DNA of 64,000 nucleotides. It comes from Oryzias latipes. Its lineage: Eukaryota > Chordata > Actinopteri > Beloniformes > Adrianichthyidae. Numbering within the stretch: the stretch's first letter is position 1; every line of letters begins with the position of its first letter. Below the pieces are notes generated by a model, which was not told the origin of the DNA, did not search any database, and saw only the letters and a program-made list of their open reading frames with translations. The DNA lies in contig NC_019872.2 in the NCBI RefSeq assembly GCF_002234675.1, positions 12,645,950 to 12,709,949 of the forward strand. Direction: 5' to 3'. Shown one piece after another: positions 10,690 through 23,300 of this stretch. Both the position numbers and the translations under genes were made by a program.

Positions 10690-11470
10690 ACCCTTCTACT
10701 CCGGACCTGGTTCCCCTGCTTCCACATTTTAAACACTCTTATGAATTTGGGTTTTATACTGGATAGTAATTTTAAGCTTTTTTCATCTGAGGCACTTATC
10801 TGCGGTAAAACCACGTTTGACTTTGCAGGTCTTTGAGCCATCAACGCTTTTATTACATCTCGGTTGGATTAATGTAATTCACTTTTAATTGGGGTTAGCC
10901 AGTACTCTCTTTCACGTTGGCAGCTAGTTCAAAATGCTGCTGCTTGTATTCTGGTTGGAGCACTAAAGAGAGGCCATATTACACCAATCCAGGCTTTCCT
11001 TCATAGGCTGCCTGTCTATTTTAGGGTTCAGTTCAAGATTCTTTTGTTTGTTTTTAAATATTTGAATGGTCTTGCCCCGCCTTACGTCTCTGAGCTTCTC
11101 TCTACCTACACTTCTCCTCAGTACCTCAGGTCGCCAGACCAGCTTCTCCTGGAGGTACAGGGGTCTAAGTGGTAGTGTAGAGGGGATCGAAGCTCTGGAA
11201 CGCTCTGCCTTTTAACATTTTTTATGCGTCCTCTCTGTCCATTTTTAAAACTAAGCTTAAAACCAATTTTTACAGCCAAGCTTTTAACCTTTCATAAGAC
11301 TCTGCTCTGTTTACTGCTTTGGTAACTATTTTTAATTTATTTGATTGTTTTCTTGTTTTTGGGCTCATATTTTATCTATAAGTTTCTTGGTGTTTTATTG
11401 CACAGCACTTTGTTGCCCTTTTGGCTGTGTTAAAGCGCTTTTTAAAAAAAAGTTGATTTAATTGTATTTG
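10690..11470 (+). mobile_element. L2-type LINE, 3' end of ORF2, degenerate
   Basis: Conceptual translation, with frameshifts, gives the familiar C-terminal reverse-transcriptase region of L2/Maui-type fish LINEs. Recognisable pieces are a NAAA...L motif, RGHITPIQAFLHRLPV, FRVQFKILLFVFKYLNGLAP and LRSPDQLL. The tail ends with a CACTTTG...AAAGCGCTTT region. The 5' part is missing. Frameshifts and stops show that it is dead. Confidence 0.8.
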
Positions 11471-11532
11471 TACACATTCTATGACACTTATAGCTCCTGT
11501 CATTTTGCTTATCTGTTATTTTCACCAATACC

Positions 11533-13666
11533 TCAGTGGTGCAGCTTCACCAGCTCAAAAGTGCAAGATCATTTTTTTTAAATAAGTCAAATATAGAAAA
11601 GAAATTAAATAAGAAAGCTCCCGAAACAAATAATTACAGGCTTCTATAAAGCATTGAGAGGTGAGGTCATCGTGGTCTGTCTCTTGGGATGGAGGGGGAA
11701 ACCTCTTATTTCTTGCAGCACTGGTAATTGTGAAAAAAATAAATGTTAGATGAGGCAGATGAAGCCCATCGAGACGACTGTTGTTGTGAATTTGGGCTAT
11801 ACAAATAAAATTGAATTGAATTGATTTAAACAATATCTTTTTGTATGTGAGTCAATTTTATGTGTTACCGTTGCTATTTTCCTCCACCGTGAGACTACAG
11901 CAAGAATGGAAGTAACCAACACGACCACCAGCCCAGCTATCAAGGGCACCAACGGAAACTTCATGGTTCTTTCTGCAGAGGAGGACGGTTGTGAAGGAAA
12001 GGATCATTATGTGTAAAATAAAAAGAGCTTGTGGATCCTGTGCACTTACCTGTCACTTTGACATTAAAGATCTTAGAGCTGTTTGGAAACATGGGGGAAA
12101 CGGCTGTGCACTGATAGATCCCATCATGCAAACTCTGATCCACGTTGTTGATCTGCAGCCTGCTAATCTGACCATCATTGGTTACAGTGAAACCACCTCC
12201 TATTAGATCCACTGTGCTCCCATTTAGTGTCCACAACACAGCTGTGACCAATGGATTGGCCTTCATGACGCACTCTAGCACCAGATCTTCCTCTTCTTCT
12301 ATCGTAATGTTCTCTGATCCAGAGAGTTGTGGAGGATCTGTGGAGGATTAGAGAATGTATTAATCCACCCCAAACATTCTCATTAATCTGTTACTTATCT
12401 AAAATTCATATTAAAAAAAGGAACTAATCTTCGCGAGTGAAGTAGGTATGACTAACAAAAAAAAAAAAAAATCAGATAACAGTTTTGCGCGATTTATTGT
12501 TGTAGTAGAGTGCATACTAAACAAAACCAAACCAGGAAACAAGAGCTTATTAAATATTTCATACACGTCTTTAGGTTTCCCCCACAAACATTATCATTTG
12601 TCATGAAGCTGTGACTCCTCTAGAATTCAAAAAAACTTTCTTAATCCCCATCAGTAAAATAGAAATGACAAACAGAAAAATTATTTAAAAAATAGAAATC
12701 AGTTTTGCGTGATTTATTGTTGCAGTAGTTGAGTGCATACCAAATAAAACCAAACCAGAAAACAAGAGCTCATTGAGTATTTTATGCACGTCTTTAGGTC
12801 CCCCATCTGTCTAACAAACAAAGACAGCTCTTGAATGGATTCCCTCCTTAAAGGCTACTTTCCTCTGATTGGCTAAATCCCCTGACAGCCTGCTGAGGGT
12901 CAGCACCCATTTGAACTGTTCTGCCTGTACTTTGAGGGTGCGATGTGCCTAAACTTGTGATCTTTTGGAGAATTTTGTGGCTGTTAGTGCAATATGCACT
13001 AAGCAAAACTAGATGTAAAAAGTATTAACAACAATCTGAAGCTCACATTTTAAAAATAAATGACAGAAAGCAGTAAAAACAAACACAACTAAAGCTCATG
13101 AGCATTACTGGAGCTTTCAAAAAGACTGCAATGATTTGACGTGAGCTAAGCTCAAAATCTTTTCAACTTCAACGCATTAATTTTAAAATATCAATAATCG
13201 AAACCTATATAAAGTTTGGTAAATTGACTCACATGAGACTTTCAGGGTGACAGAGGCCGAAGCTGTTGAGTTTTTTCTCAAAGAACAGGTGAAAGTGGCT
13301 TCATCATCTTCAGGGATAACTGGCGTGATGCACACAGCGCTGGGGGTGTTCTTGTTTGTGTCCGTTAGGCTCACCGCTGCACCATTCCTCTGCCAATTCA
13401 GCTCCTCTTCCTGCAGATTGGTGTCAGTAATCTCACAAATCAGTGACACTGTATCGTCAGGTTTTGCCTGAATGAAACCTTCAGCACTGGCTCCTGGAGT
13501 GGACTTGATCCTTACAGCTTCTGGAAAAAGGGAAGGAGGTTGAGTTCTCAAAAACATACTTGAAAACAAACAAAAAACCTTAAAAAAAAGGGAACAGACT
13601 CTTACCACATGTTTGTGATGCAAGGAGAAGCAGAAAATGTAGAGGGGCTCCAAATAAATTCTTCAT
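11533..13666 (-). CDS. tmigd1: TMIGD1, transmembrane and immunoglobulin domain-containing protein 1
   Basis: This is a single-pass cell-surface adhesion protein, known in mammals from kidney and gut epithelia. Exons are 13,606-13,666 (signal peptide MKNLFGAPLHFLLLLASQTC), 13,233-13,520 (Ig domain 1, 288 nt), 12,050-12,337 (Ig domain 2, 288 nt), 11,869-11,972 (membrane span FPLVPLIAGLVVVLVTS onward and basic stop-transfer SRWRK). Phases agree. Ig1 keeps Cys in SLICEIT, EEELNWQ and Cys in ATFTCSL; the spacing and EEEL-W match TMIGD1. Ig2 runs LECVMKANP to DGIYQCTAV, with Asn glycosylation sites. These four exons give 247 residues (human 262). The last exon is tentative: 11,533-11,553 would add LVKLHH and a TGA, in the correct phase 0. 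A 5'UTR exon lies at about 14,138-14,215 (donor GTGAGT). Confidence 0.9.
11720..11830 (+). repeat. Teleost LINE/SINE 3' tail
   Basis: The end CGAGACGACTGTTGTTGTG, then GGGCTATACAAATAAAATTG with repeated AATTG units, is a very common retroposon tail in fish genomes. It lies between the membrane-span exon of tmigd1 and its putative last exon, so it disturbs any search for the true 3' end of that gene. Confidence 0.7.
12440..12815. repeat. Tandem duplication inside the tmigd1 intron
   Basis: Two direct copies of about 145 bp occur, at about 12,440-12,590 and 12,670-12,815. Both contain CAGTTTTGCG, GATTTATTGTTG, GAGTGCATAC, AACAAGAGCT and CACGTCTTTAGGT. Differences are few, so the duplication is fairly young. 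Confidence 0.85.
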
Positions 13667-14137
13667 TTTTGCCCTTCTTGAATAAATCTTCATAAAAAGA
13701 AAGAATCACAAAATAGAAAACCTAAATATATATATAAAAAAATGTTGATTTTGGAAATAAAATTAAGCACTTTATTGTAGTTGCCAGCGCAATTAAATAG
13801 AATTATAAAAAATTTCCAGTTACATTTTTTTCTGAACAAATTTAATAAAGTGCGCACATATTTAAACATAACCTTCATGGATTGACTACTTTCTGATAAG
13901 GAAACGAGGTCAATAAATAGAAAATTACTTTCCTTTCTCCAAAATAGAAAAAAAAATAGTGTTATGTGAAATTTGATTTCTTTGCCAAAGAAAGTTCATC
14001 ATTATGTGGCTCAATCAAATCGAAGCAAAAGAACTGACTGAAATCATGATGAGAATAGCAACTGTTGTCTTTGGAAACAATGCAACTCAATTTTGCTCCT
14101 CAGTAATTTGTTGGCGTGTCACAAAGGAGACACTCAC

Positions 14138-14215
14138 CTGCAGCATCAGTCCCTTCGTTTCTCTGTTTTCCCGTCCTCTGTGCTCACTGTGTGTGAACAA
14201 GAGGATCTGAAGGGT
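14138..14215 (-). other. tmigd1: Candidate tmigd1 5'UTR exon
   Basis: On the minus strand the sequence CTGCAG is followed by a textbook GTGAGTGTC donor (14,130-14,137). The next exon has an AG immediately upstream of AAGGGCAAAA and the start codon. The exon has no ATG that would replace the signal-peptide start. Its 5' limit is a guess. Confidence 0.4.
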
Positions 14216-15287
14216 TGCTTGAATTGAATCAGTATCTCTTATATTCCTCTAAGGACACTTTCAGAACCTCCCTCCTTTTAATTAGGCTTCTCATAATCTC
14301 AACAATTTTTTTCCTGCCAACGCCCTTTCGGTCCTTCCACCCTGAATCTTTTATTTCCTTTTTTGAAACAGTTATTTTTTTATTATCCTCATCCTAAAGT
14401 TTGCAAACACAAGAAACCTTTTATTGGCAATAAACATAATAGTGGTTTTAAAACTCATTGGGTGGGGATGTGAGGATACATGTTTGGCACACGTCTGGAA
14501 TTTCTCCCGTACAAATTGAAACCATTTTAAAACAGGCTCATAAAACAATCTAGTCATGCTTTCAACATGAATCTATACAGGTATAGAGGAGGGTGTCCTT
14601 TTTTACTCTAACAATTTTTGCCTGAGTTGAATATGAGAGAGCACACTGTAAATGTGTAGCCATGCCAACATACCTGTTCTGCCATTATTTTAGGAGTGGT
14701 CTGCAGCAAACCTAAATCACTTGAGCACAGCAAGACAACACTTGCCTATTGCTGAAGAACAGAAACAACCACAGTCACAGTGCTGATTCGCTAATCATTA
14801 ATATTCTTATGTTGCTTTGTGGACTAGTAATTTTCTTTCTTTTTTCAGAAAAATTACTGTTTTTTGAAAGAAAAAAAAACTTTACAAAAAAAAACAGTGT
14901 CTGCATGCATTCTTATTGAAACTATAATGAAGCTTTTTGAAGGTACCAGAAACTGCTCTGAATATGGAGGATTTTTCTCTCTGGTCCTACAGAGTGAAGG
15001 TTTTGAACATGGGCTATGTGAAAGTTAGAAATCAACTTGCAACAGCAATTCCTTAGATTGAGTTTGTTTTTTGTATGAAGATGTTAGATTTCAAAAGAAT
15101 GACTCAAAAAACATCTGTGCACATTCCTGTATGTGTGTTGTCTTGAATATGTTAATTAATTCTGCCCCTTTCTGGAATCTTTATGCCATTTAGGCCAAAT
15201 AGGGGCAGAATGAACCTTTCTGATCTAACTCAGTCCAGATCAGTCTGTTTCAGTCAGACTGTATTAGAACTAAAACATAACAGCTGT
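14216..15287. other. Intergenic sequence between tmigd1 and a SINE, nothing recognised
   Basis: AT-rich sequence upstream of tmigd1. It should contain the tmigd1 promoter, but no TATA box or other distinctive site stands out. No exon or complete repeat was recognised. Confidence 0.35.
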
Positions 15288-15528
15288 AAATGGTAAACGG
15301 CGTGTACTTACATAGCACTTTACTACCGTCCTTGAAGGCCAAAAGCACTTTATTGTCACTGTCCCACTCACCCATGCACACACATTCACACACTTGGTGA
15401 CTAACCTAATGAGCAATGTGGGGTCCAGGGTCTTGCCCAAACACACTTTGACTCACGGGCTGGCAAGGCAGGAACTGAAGCTGCGATCTTCCCATCAGGA
15501 CTCGACTGCTCTACATCTGCACCCTGTC
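15288..15528 (-). repeat. tRNA-derived SINE (family 1)
   Basis: Same family as 24,569-24,843 (minus), 49,471-49,760 (plus) and a fragment at 25,831-25,943. In sense orientation it has a tRNA-like head with a promoter A-box-like and B-box-like pair, a middle GTCTTGCCCAA-type block (read inverted) and an end reading AGTACACGCCGTTTACCATT. Confidence 0.8.
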
Positions 15529-17180
15529 ATGCATTTCCTTTCTCAGAGCATTCAAGTTTCCACAAAAATACCAAAAAGGAGTTTCTTTGATTTAGTGGTG
15601 ACTTTAATCTGCCTAGTCGGTGTGATTTTGAGCAGTTCTCCATCAACACGTGTATATGATGGAGTTCTGACCTGACTAAGATGTACGCTGCCATCATCTG
15701 GTAGGATAAACTCTGGTGATCCATACTACCTAAAGGATAACGAGGGTTTAGACATTAAATGATGTTTGACACCTTTATTGCAACATCTTTAAAACTAAAT
15801 GAAATGTTTGCAGCTAATCCGTAATTGTTTGGGTTAGGCTTAGTCATTGATCTGTTCCAGCTCTGATCCAGCTTAAACATTATTTTATTTGTGCACTTCT
15901 AAAAGTGTTCCCTCTTTTCTCCAGTAGGGTGAAGCATTGACCATTGAAGAAAATAGTTTCTCCTACAGTTAGAAATTAACCAGAGCGAAGAATGATACAT
16001 TACAGATCATACACTGGGACTTACTGTGTTGCCAGGCACTTATGTAACAGCTGGAAGCATGCACAGCATATGTACTGTGGTGATATTCTTTATTGATATT
16101 AGAGCCTATATTCACTTTCAATACAACTTTTTAAACCTCTTTTTAAAAAAAACAACTTAATTTTAGGTTAATGTAGGGAAACCGTTGTTTTTATTGTAAG
16201 CATTTATTAGTAATTTTTCATTTTTTTCTCACACACAGTCCCTGTAGTTGGGACAATAAACCCTACCTCCTTCAGATGAGTTCCTTCTAACAGGAGGCAC
16301 TACATACAGACTTCAGTCCTGATTTTATGGGTAAACTGCTCTTTTTTTTCTTTTGAAGACTTTAATGAATTACGAGCAGGACATGTGGCCACACCTACTG
16401 TTCAAGAAATGATTATATCTACATTCATCAAAGATCGAAGGTTAACTCCATTTAAAACACGTGTGGCGCTGAACAAAGGCTGGCTCCTTTAGGTTTGGTT
16501 GCACAACCATGTCTCAAATAATCTGCACACATGCAGATCTGTTCTGAGGCGTACACTTCCACACGCAAGTATCATTACTGAAAGAGGGATGCAGACTTCT
16601 TGCGAAGCTTCCCCTCTGTGTGCATTCAAAAAATCAAATTCATCTGGTGATTTGTTATTATTAAGTTACCTGTAAGAGTTTCTGACCAACTGCTTAAGCC
16701 CTAAAGCCTTTCCAGGGGAAAAAAAGGAAAAAAGATTGTATTTGGAGCTCATGTGACCATGTTTGTTTATGTAGAAATCGCATGGAACCCAGGGATAAAG
16801 TCAATGGCCAAAGTACACTCTGTCCCAGATAAGATCTGCTGCTAATACATGAGTGAGCATACGATCAAGAGCATCAATGGACCCAGTAAGTTGAAGCTTG
16901 CAGAGTTTGTGCACATGATGCAAAGAAGCATTCTTCATCAGATTAATCCTGAGCTTGGAAAGTCGCAGGCCAGCATCAAAGTATGGGCTCACAAACACTT
17001 CTGCACATTGTTTTTCCAGCTCAAATGGAAGGTGTTTCCTGTTTCACTCATCTTTAACGAGCAAGGAATGGGCCCGCTGCTGGTGGTTGATTGACTTATT
17101 TCCCAATTCCTTTCTGTTTTGTTTGCATTGGGAATTTTCTAAACACCACACAATCAATATATTTAAAGAAGTGCATGCGT
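15529..17180. other. slc47a1 upstream region
   Basis: No exon with supporting splice sites was found. A TGGCCAAAGTACAC string at about 16,805 resembles an HNF4-type CAAAGTCCA site, which would suit a gene expressed in liver and kidney. This is only a suggestive match. Confidence 0.3.
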
Positions 17181-17324
17181 TGCGTTTTTATATCCAGGCT
17201 GGCCTGACTGCCCCTTTTACCCTTGCACTACGTCCCTCGCTCCCTCCTCACCCCCCTCCCTCTTTCTGGTTTTCTGTAGCTTTTCTTTTCTCCTCTGTCC
17301 CTCCTGTCTTTTCCCTCTGACTGA
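17181..17324 (+). promoter_or_regulatory. slc47a1: Probable slc47a1 core promoter and 5'UTR
   Basis: A TATA-like TTTTTATATCC lies at 17,185-17,195, about 130 bases before the start codon, followed by a pyrimidine-rich leader. A start in the 17,215-17,225 area would be consistent. No other TATA-like match is as well placed. Confidence 0.3.
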
Positions 17325-20300
17325 ATGGAGAAGCTGGGTTCTCCGGAACCCGCACACCCTGTGCAGGGTGATGGGCCTGTTGCGGGAGTGTCTGTTGCCA
17401 AAATGGAAGGAGCTTTGGGGGATGAAGTGGTTACAGCAGCCAGCTCAAAACTCTTTCAGTGTGCATGTGTAAAACGTTGGTTACCGCCGGCCTACAGGGA
17501 AGAACTTTATCATATTTTACGACTTGCAGGCCCACTGGTGAGTGCTGAAATCTACTACATCATGGTAAAATATAACAGGTGCAAGGTTGGTCTAGTTATT
17601 TGTAAAATGTGTTCAAGGGAATAAAAATCAGAGCATCAGCCTTAGTCTTCCAAAAACGTAGCCATGTTTTGCTTTGTTTTCTAACTGTAAAAAGCAACAA
17701 TTATTAGTGAAGTTTAAACTTGTCAAATCTCTGTTTTTCCAGCTGCTGTCTCGGATTCTGAATTTCTTCATCCCATTTGTTGTCACCATTTACTGTGGTC
17801 ACATGGGTAATGTAGAACTGGCTGGATATGCACTTGCTTCTGTGGTAGGATAATCTAAACTACTCTAGCGTTTATACAAAAATACATATATGTGTGATGG
17901 TAGTACATTTTTAATGTATTCCCACATATTATTTACAAAGTAATGCATGATCACTAATCACGGGATTTTATTTTGAAAGGCATGTTGGGCAAAGTTCCAT
18001 CACATGTATTTAGCCTTTTGACTCCAATTCTTAGAGTGCGCCACTTCCGTTCTACCACATGGATGATGTTTGAAGTGTTCCAAAACTTTGTGCAGCCTTT
18101 TAAATCTTTGTCTTTTAATTTTATTTTAAAACTTTTTTGAAACATAAACTAATAGAACCATGCAACTGCCATACATTACTTTATTCAATGCTGAATGTGT
18201 TCAATCATGACATTTGTGTTTCATGTTATTACATATTTTGGGCCTATTCTCTTTGATCTCAAAGGGAATGTCCTGATATTATAGAAATTAAATATAAATG
18301 GTTAAACAAGTAATGGTTAAACAAGAAAATTCTAGTCTGTTGGAAAATAAGTGTCAGTTCTTTTGCAAGTGAACCCTGGTGAGGTTTATTATAGTTGAGA
18401 CAGACTATTAAACAGACCAAATAGTAGTAGTGATCCAAGAAAAATGAACTACCCACAGAAACACATCAAGGTTGCAATGGACCACTTGACCTTTGAGTGA
18501 AAGCTCTCTCAAGCTAGTAGCTCCATAACCCTGTTTTTGTCAGAGAAATGCTCCTCTGTCCTCAGCTGTGCACATATTTACATTTGATGATGTCTAAAAA
18601 GTTCATAGTTTTATAACAAGGAATTTTCCTAACACGATGCATGCAGGACTGGTGCACGGGAAACCCCGGTTTCCACTTTTCCCAGAGTACCTACCTACAG
18701 GCGAGACCTTTCACGCTACTGCCTAACTATGCAGCTACAGGGGGGCCCAAGTTTTGGTCCCCCTGTGCCGATCCCCAGCCCAGATGAAATACAGGGTTGT
18801 GTCGGAAAGGGCAGCCGGTGTAATAATCTCTGCCAAATCAAGTGCTGTGCAGATCGGTGAAAGCTGATTCGCTGTGGCAACCCCTGACAGGATATGCCAA
18901 AAGCTGAACAACAATTTTTGCCAGCATGGCAGGCAAAGAAACGTAGCAACGCAATTTGTACAGGCTTCAATTTACCATTTAGTAAGCTGCCAATTACATA
19001 TTTTAGTTGCAATATACAAAAAAATTTCTGAAAAACTTTTGGGGGACAATTATGTGTTTTTAGACCCAAAACAGGACGTGGGCTGCAGCTCAGGAGATGG
19101 ATGGATTTCAGGGATTTCTGGAATTTTTTGATGCAAAGTACTTTTTTTAAAACCAAAAGTTAAGAAAGTTGAAAGGATATTTTTTTGTACAAATAATTTT
19201 AAGAAAACATAAATAAAAAAGTAAAAAGAAGCACAACATTCACTTAAAAAACATCTTGGTTTATTAAAAGTCCAATCACTTAAACTGATTTTAAGCAGTC
19301 ACTCCACAGCTTGTACGCTGACAACAATGCTTTAAAAAAAACACAGTATTATGTACTCACATAATATATCTATATATTTTAAAAAATGCGTTGGAATTGT
19401 AGCTTTTTGTTACTGAGTTTATAACCTATGTTCTATTTTTGTTCCTCACTTTTCAGACAATAAACGTGACCACAACTGCAACAGGCTATGGCCTGGCTGT
19501 GGCTTGTGATACACTCATTTCTCAGGTGAACATTCCATGATTGCCTCTAAACGAATAAATAAATAAATAAATAAACAACATTTGACAAAGTGCAATCCCG
19601 CTGTCTGAATTGTGTTTCGTAGACTTTTGGCGGTAAGAATTTGAAGAGAGTCGGAGTAATACTTCAAAGAAGTTCCCTCATCCTGCTGTTCTTTTGTCTG
19701 CCCTGTTGGGCTCTTCTGATTAACGCTGAAAACTTACTGCTCCTCATGAAGCAAAATGCAGATGTGGCCAGGTAAACTTTAAAACGGCAAGAAAGTCTTG
19801 TAAAAAAGTAAAAAAAATGTTCTTTCTTTATCTTTATCACCACAGTTGTTATCAGTGGAGCTAAGATTTGCATTATCTTAAAGTGTTCAGCTCACATTGA
19901 ACATTTACTGTGGTGATTAACTGAACATGCAACATCTCAGCACTTCGGCAGACTGTGTTTCATTCAAGCATAAATCGTTTTATTTCTCTCTTATGTGGTT
20001 AATTATTAACATTTCTTAATATCCATGCCTTACAGAATCGCACAGCTCTATGTGATGATGTTTCTGCCAGCTGTTCCAGTAAGTGCAACTGAACTGAATT
20101 TGTTTTTTGCTGTCAAGTTCAAATAAGGAAAGGTTAAAAATTATTTTGTTTCATCATTTAAATAAAAAATCAGAATTCCCGTTTGTTGCATATCTTTAGA
20201 TTGACATCTATTAGACTAGATGTGCACATTCAGTGATCCAATCATTTTATACACAAAAGTTTTAAAAATCCTTGGTGTCATCTCAGCAATCTACCAAATC

Positions 20301-23300
20301 TATTCAATCTGTTCAAATCTGTTACAGGCCATGTTCTTGCACCATCTCCAAGTTTCTTATCTACAAAACCAGGTAGGTTTGGAGGCAGCAAGTACAGTTC
20401 TCATAGTTATGATGGGAGAAAGGGCCATTCTGTAACCACAAATACTGTTTATAAAAAAATATCAAAGTCACTTGCTGAACTCTCCCTGGTCACACTGGAA
20501 CAAAAAATGAATAAATAATGCATCTTAATAACTTTTATGGTTATAGGAAAATAATGGGCAGAATTAAACCTATGCTGGCGGCGTCTGTCATGTTGTTCCA
20601 GGAAGTCGTTAATTTGGACATATATGGGCAGGATCTTTATTGTTCTAGACCACGGGTGTCCAAATCCAGGCCTCAAGGGCTGGCAACCTGCTGGTTTTCC
20701 AGAAATCCTGCCTCATCTGCTGTTGATTACCTGGATCAGGTGTGTTTAGCCAATTAGGAGCTTCAAAGGCAGGTTGATTGGAAAACATGTAGGACACCGA
20801 CCGGCCCTTGAGTCCTGGAATTGGACACGTTTCGCGACACTTGTCCAAAAATGTGTTCATCAACCTGCCGCTCCTGGTGGTTGTGGAAGGAGTTACTGTC
20901 CAACATTTTTAGCCTCATGGTTGGTTTAGGACGTGTTAGCTTTAGCATGGCTCCTGTAGGTTTATTGTCTTCGTTCTTCAAAAATTACTGGCTTGTGCAA
21001 CTTACTTTCTTGTGGACTTTCAAGTAAGGCAACAGTGGTTGAATGCTGTTGGCATTGAATGCAGAGAATTGTCTCCTGGTGATGGGATTTGCAATGAATG
21101 TTTCACTCAGGATAGATGCTAATACTTTATCCTTATTATTAGCTATGATGCTAGTCATCCAACACCAGTATATATGTTTTAAAAAAAAATATTTGTCTTA
21201 ATTAAATTTTTATATATCTTTTACAGAACGATTTGTGTATGTTTAGTCTGTTTTAATGTCATAAAGTTCTTTTTACAATCTTTATGCTTTGTGGTTGTTT
21301 GTGGTAAAAAACGTCCACACTTTAGATGGGGTGCTGCAAAACAATTAATAAACTATTAACAAAGTTAATTAATACATTTGTAAAGCTTATAAGCAGTTTA
21401 GTAATATGGATTTAGAAGACAATGGTCTGACTTTAGATGTTAATAAATCTTATTAACACTTTCAGGTATTTGCAAGACATCTATAATGCTAATAATTATC
21501 TTACTAGCATCTTACACATTAATAAAGCCTATTAATTTGTTACGTTAGTTAAAAAAACTTATTAAGCTTATGAACACTTAGGCTTGTGTCAGGCATCTAT
21601 AATGCTAATAAATATCTTACTAGAACCCCAAACAATAATAATACTTCTTAATTTGTTAACAAAGGTTGTTAATAAATCTTATTAAGCTTATTAACACTGA
21701 CACATTTGTTAGGCACCTATAATATCAGTAAATGCATCATTAGCATCTTGAAAACATCCTAATAATAATGCTTGTAACTGTGTTAACTAAGTAATTTAAT
21801 AAACCTTATTAGACTTATTGTACTAATAAATGTCTTACTAACACCCTATAAATTAATTTATAATGCTTGTTAATGTGTTAACAGAGCTTGTTAAGGAATC
21901 TTAATATAAAGTGTTACAGAAAAAGGTCCAAACACATTCCCCAAAAATTCTTTCGTAAAACGTTTATCCCACTAAGATGCTCTGTAATCCCATTTTCTTT
22001 ATTTTGTTAACATTCTAGTTCAGTTCTACCATTTTAAGAGAAAAATGTTGCATAAACACTTGCTTTCAAATAAATTCCCAAGAGGAAGTGCTGCAGTTCA
22101 TCGTCTTGCGTGTCTCTGATAATAATTATATTATGATGAGTGAAGTTGGGTGGAATATTCTGTGAGCACAAATACTTTTTAATTCAATCTCTTTCTGTAC
22201 TTTTAGGTAAATTTATGTTGGCAAGCCTAAGTCATCCCCCCCCCTTGATTGCAACACACTGCTTTAGGAGTAATCATCTTTTTTTTGTTTTTTTTTCAGG
22301 GAATTATTCTACCTCAGATGTACACAGCGGGAGTCGCAAATGTTTTCAACTTGGGAGCCAACTACCTTTTAATCTCTGTCCTTAAATTGGGTGTCGTGTA
22401 AGTTTAAAAGTTGCTTCTCCTACTTTAACATATATTATGGACTTGCCACTGCTTGACATGATTCACAGCAAAAACAAAATCTCACCGAGGATTTTTGTCT
22501 AGTTTCAAACTTAAATATCTTATTACACTTGATTCAAGGCTAAAATAACTTACTAGGTACTTTTCATTAAGATGTAAAGACTTGTTTTAGGGTTGGGGTT
22601 AGCTTGAGATATTGATATTCAATATCTTGTTAAATCATTTGTGTTGAATATTCAATTTATTATTTGTGTAGCACTTAGAAAAGCAGAGGCAACCAAAGTG
22701 CTTAACATAAAATTGAATAAAATCAGAAACAAAATGATACAATAGAGAGACAATAAAATCAACAAAACAATAAAAGCAATAAAACAATAAAAACAATAAA
22801 AGAATAAAATGCATAAAATTAACAAGCTGACCCACTAAATCCGCTCACCAGTGTAGGTACCGTAACCATTTGGCCTGCAATAACCGTTCGGGGTCCTTTC
22901 GACTGAGGATAATGTCACACTATGGTAGCCCCACTTGTAATAAACGTAATTAAAAGTAATAAAAGAAAGCGTAAAAGTAGAGTAATGGTCACAATATTGA
23001 ATCTTGAAAAGTTAATTTTTCTTTACACAATATTTTTAAATAGAAATTTTATTTGTGAACGGTTTCAAGAAACCAATTTGCTTAACTTAGGGAAACTGGA
23101 AAGTTTTTTTGATTCATAACACAATGCAAACACATTTAACAAAGGGAGGGCAAAAGTTTAAAAGTAAACATACACCCAATGGCCACTTTATCAGGTAAAA
23201 CCTTGCTATTACCGGGTTGGACTCCCTTTTTGTCTTCAGAACTGCCTTAAACCTTTCAACAAGGTGCTGGAAACATTCCTCACAGAGTTTGGTCCATATT

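Noticed and set aside
11555..11833. Frame with AARNKRFPPPSQETDHDD as the tmigd1 C-terminus
   Set aside because: The phase does not fit the donor at 11,868 without a stop, and the frame overlaps a retroposon tail.
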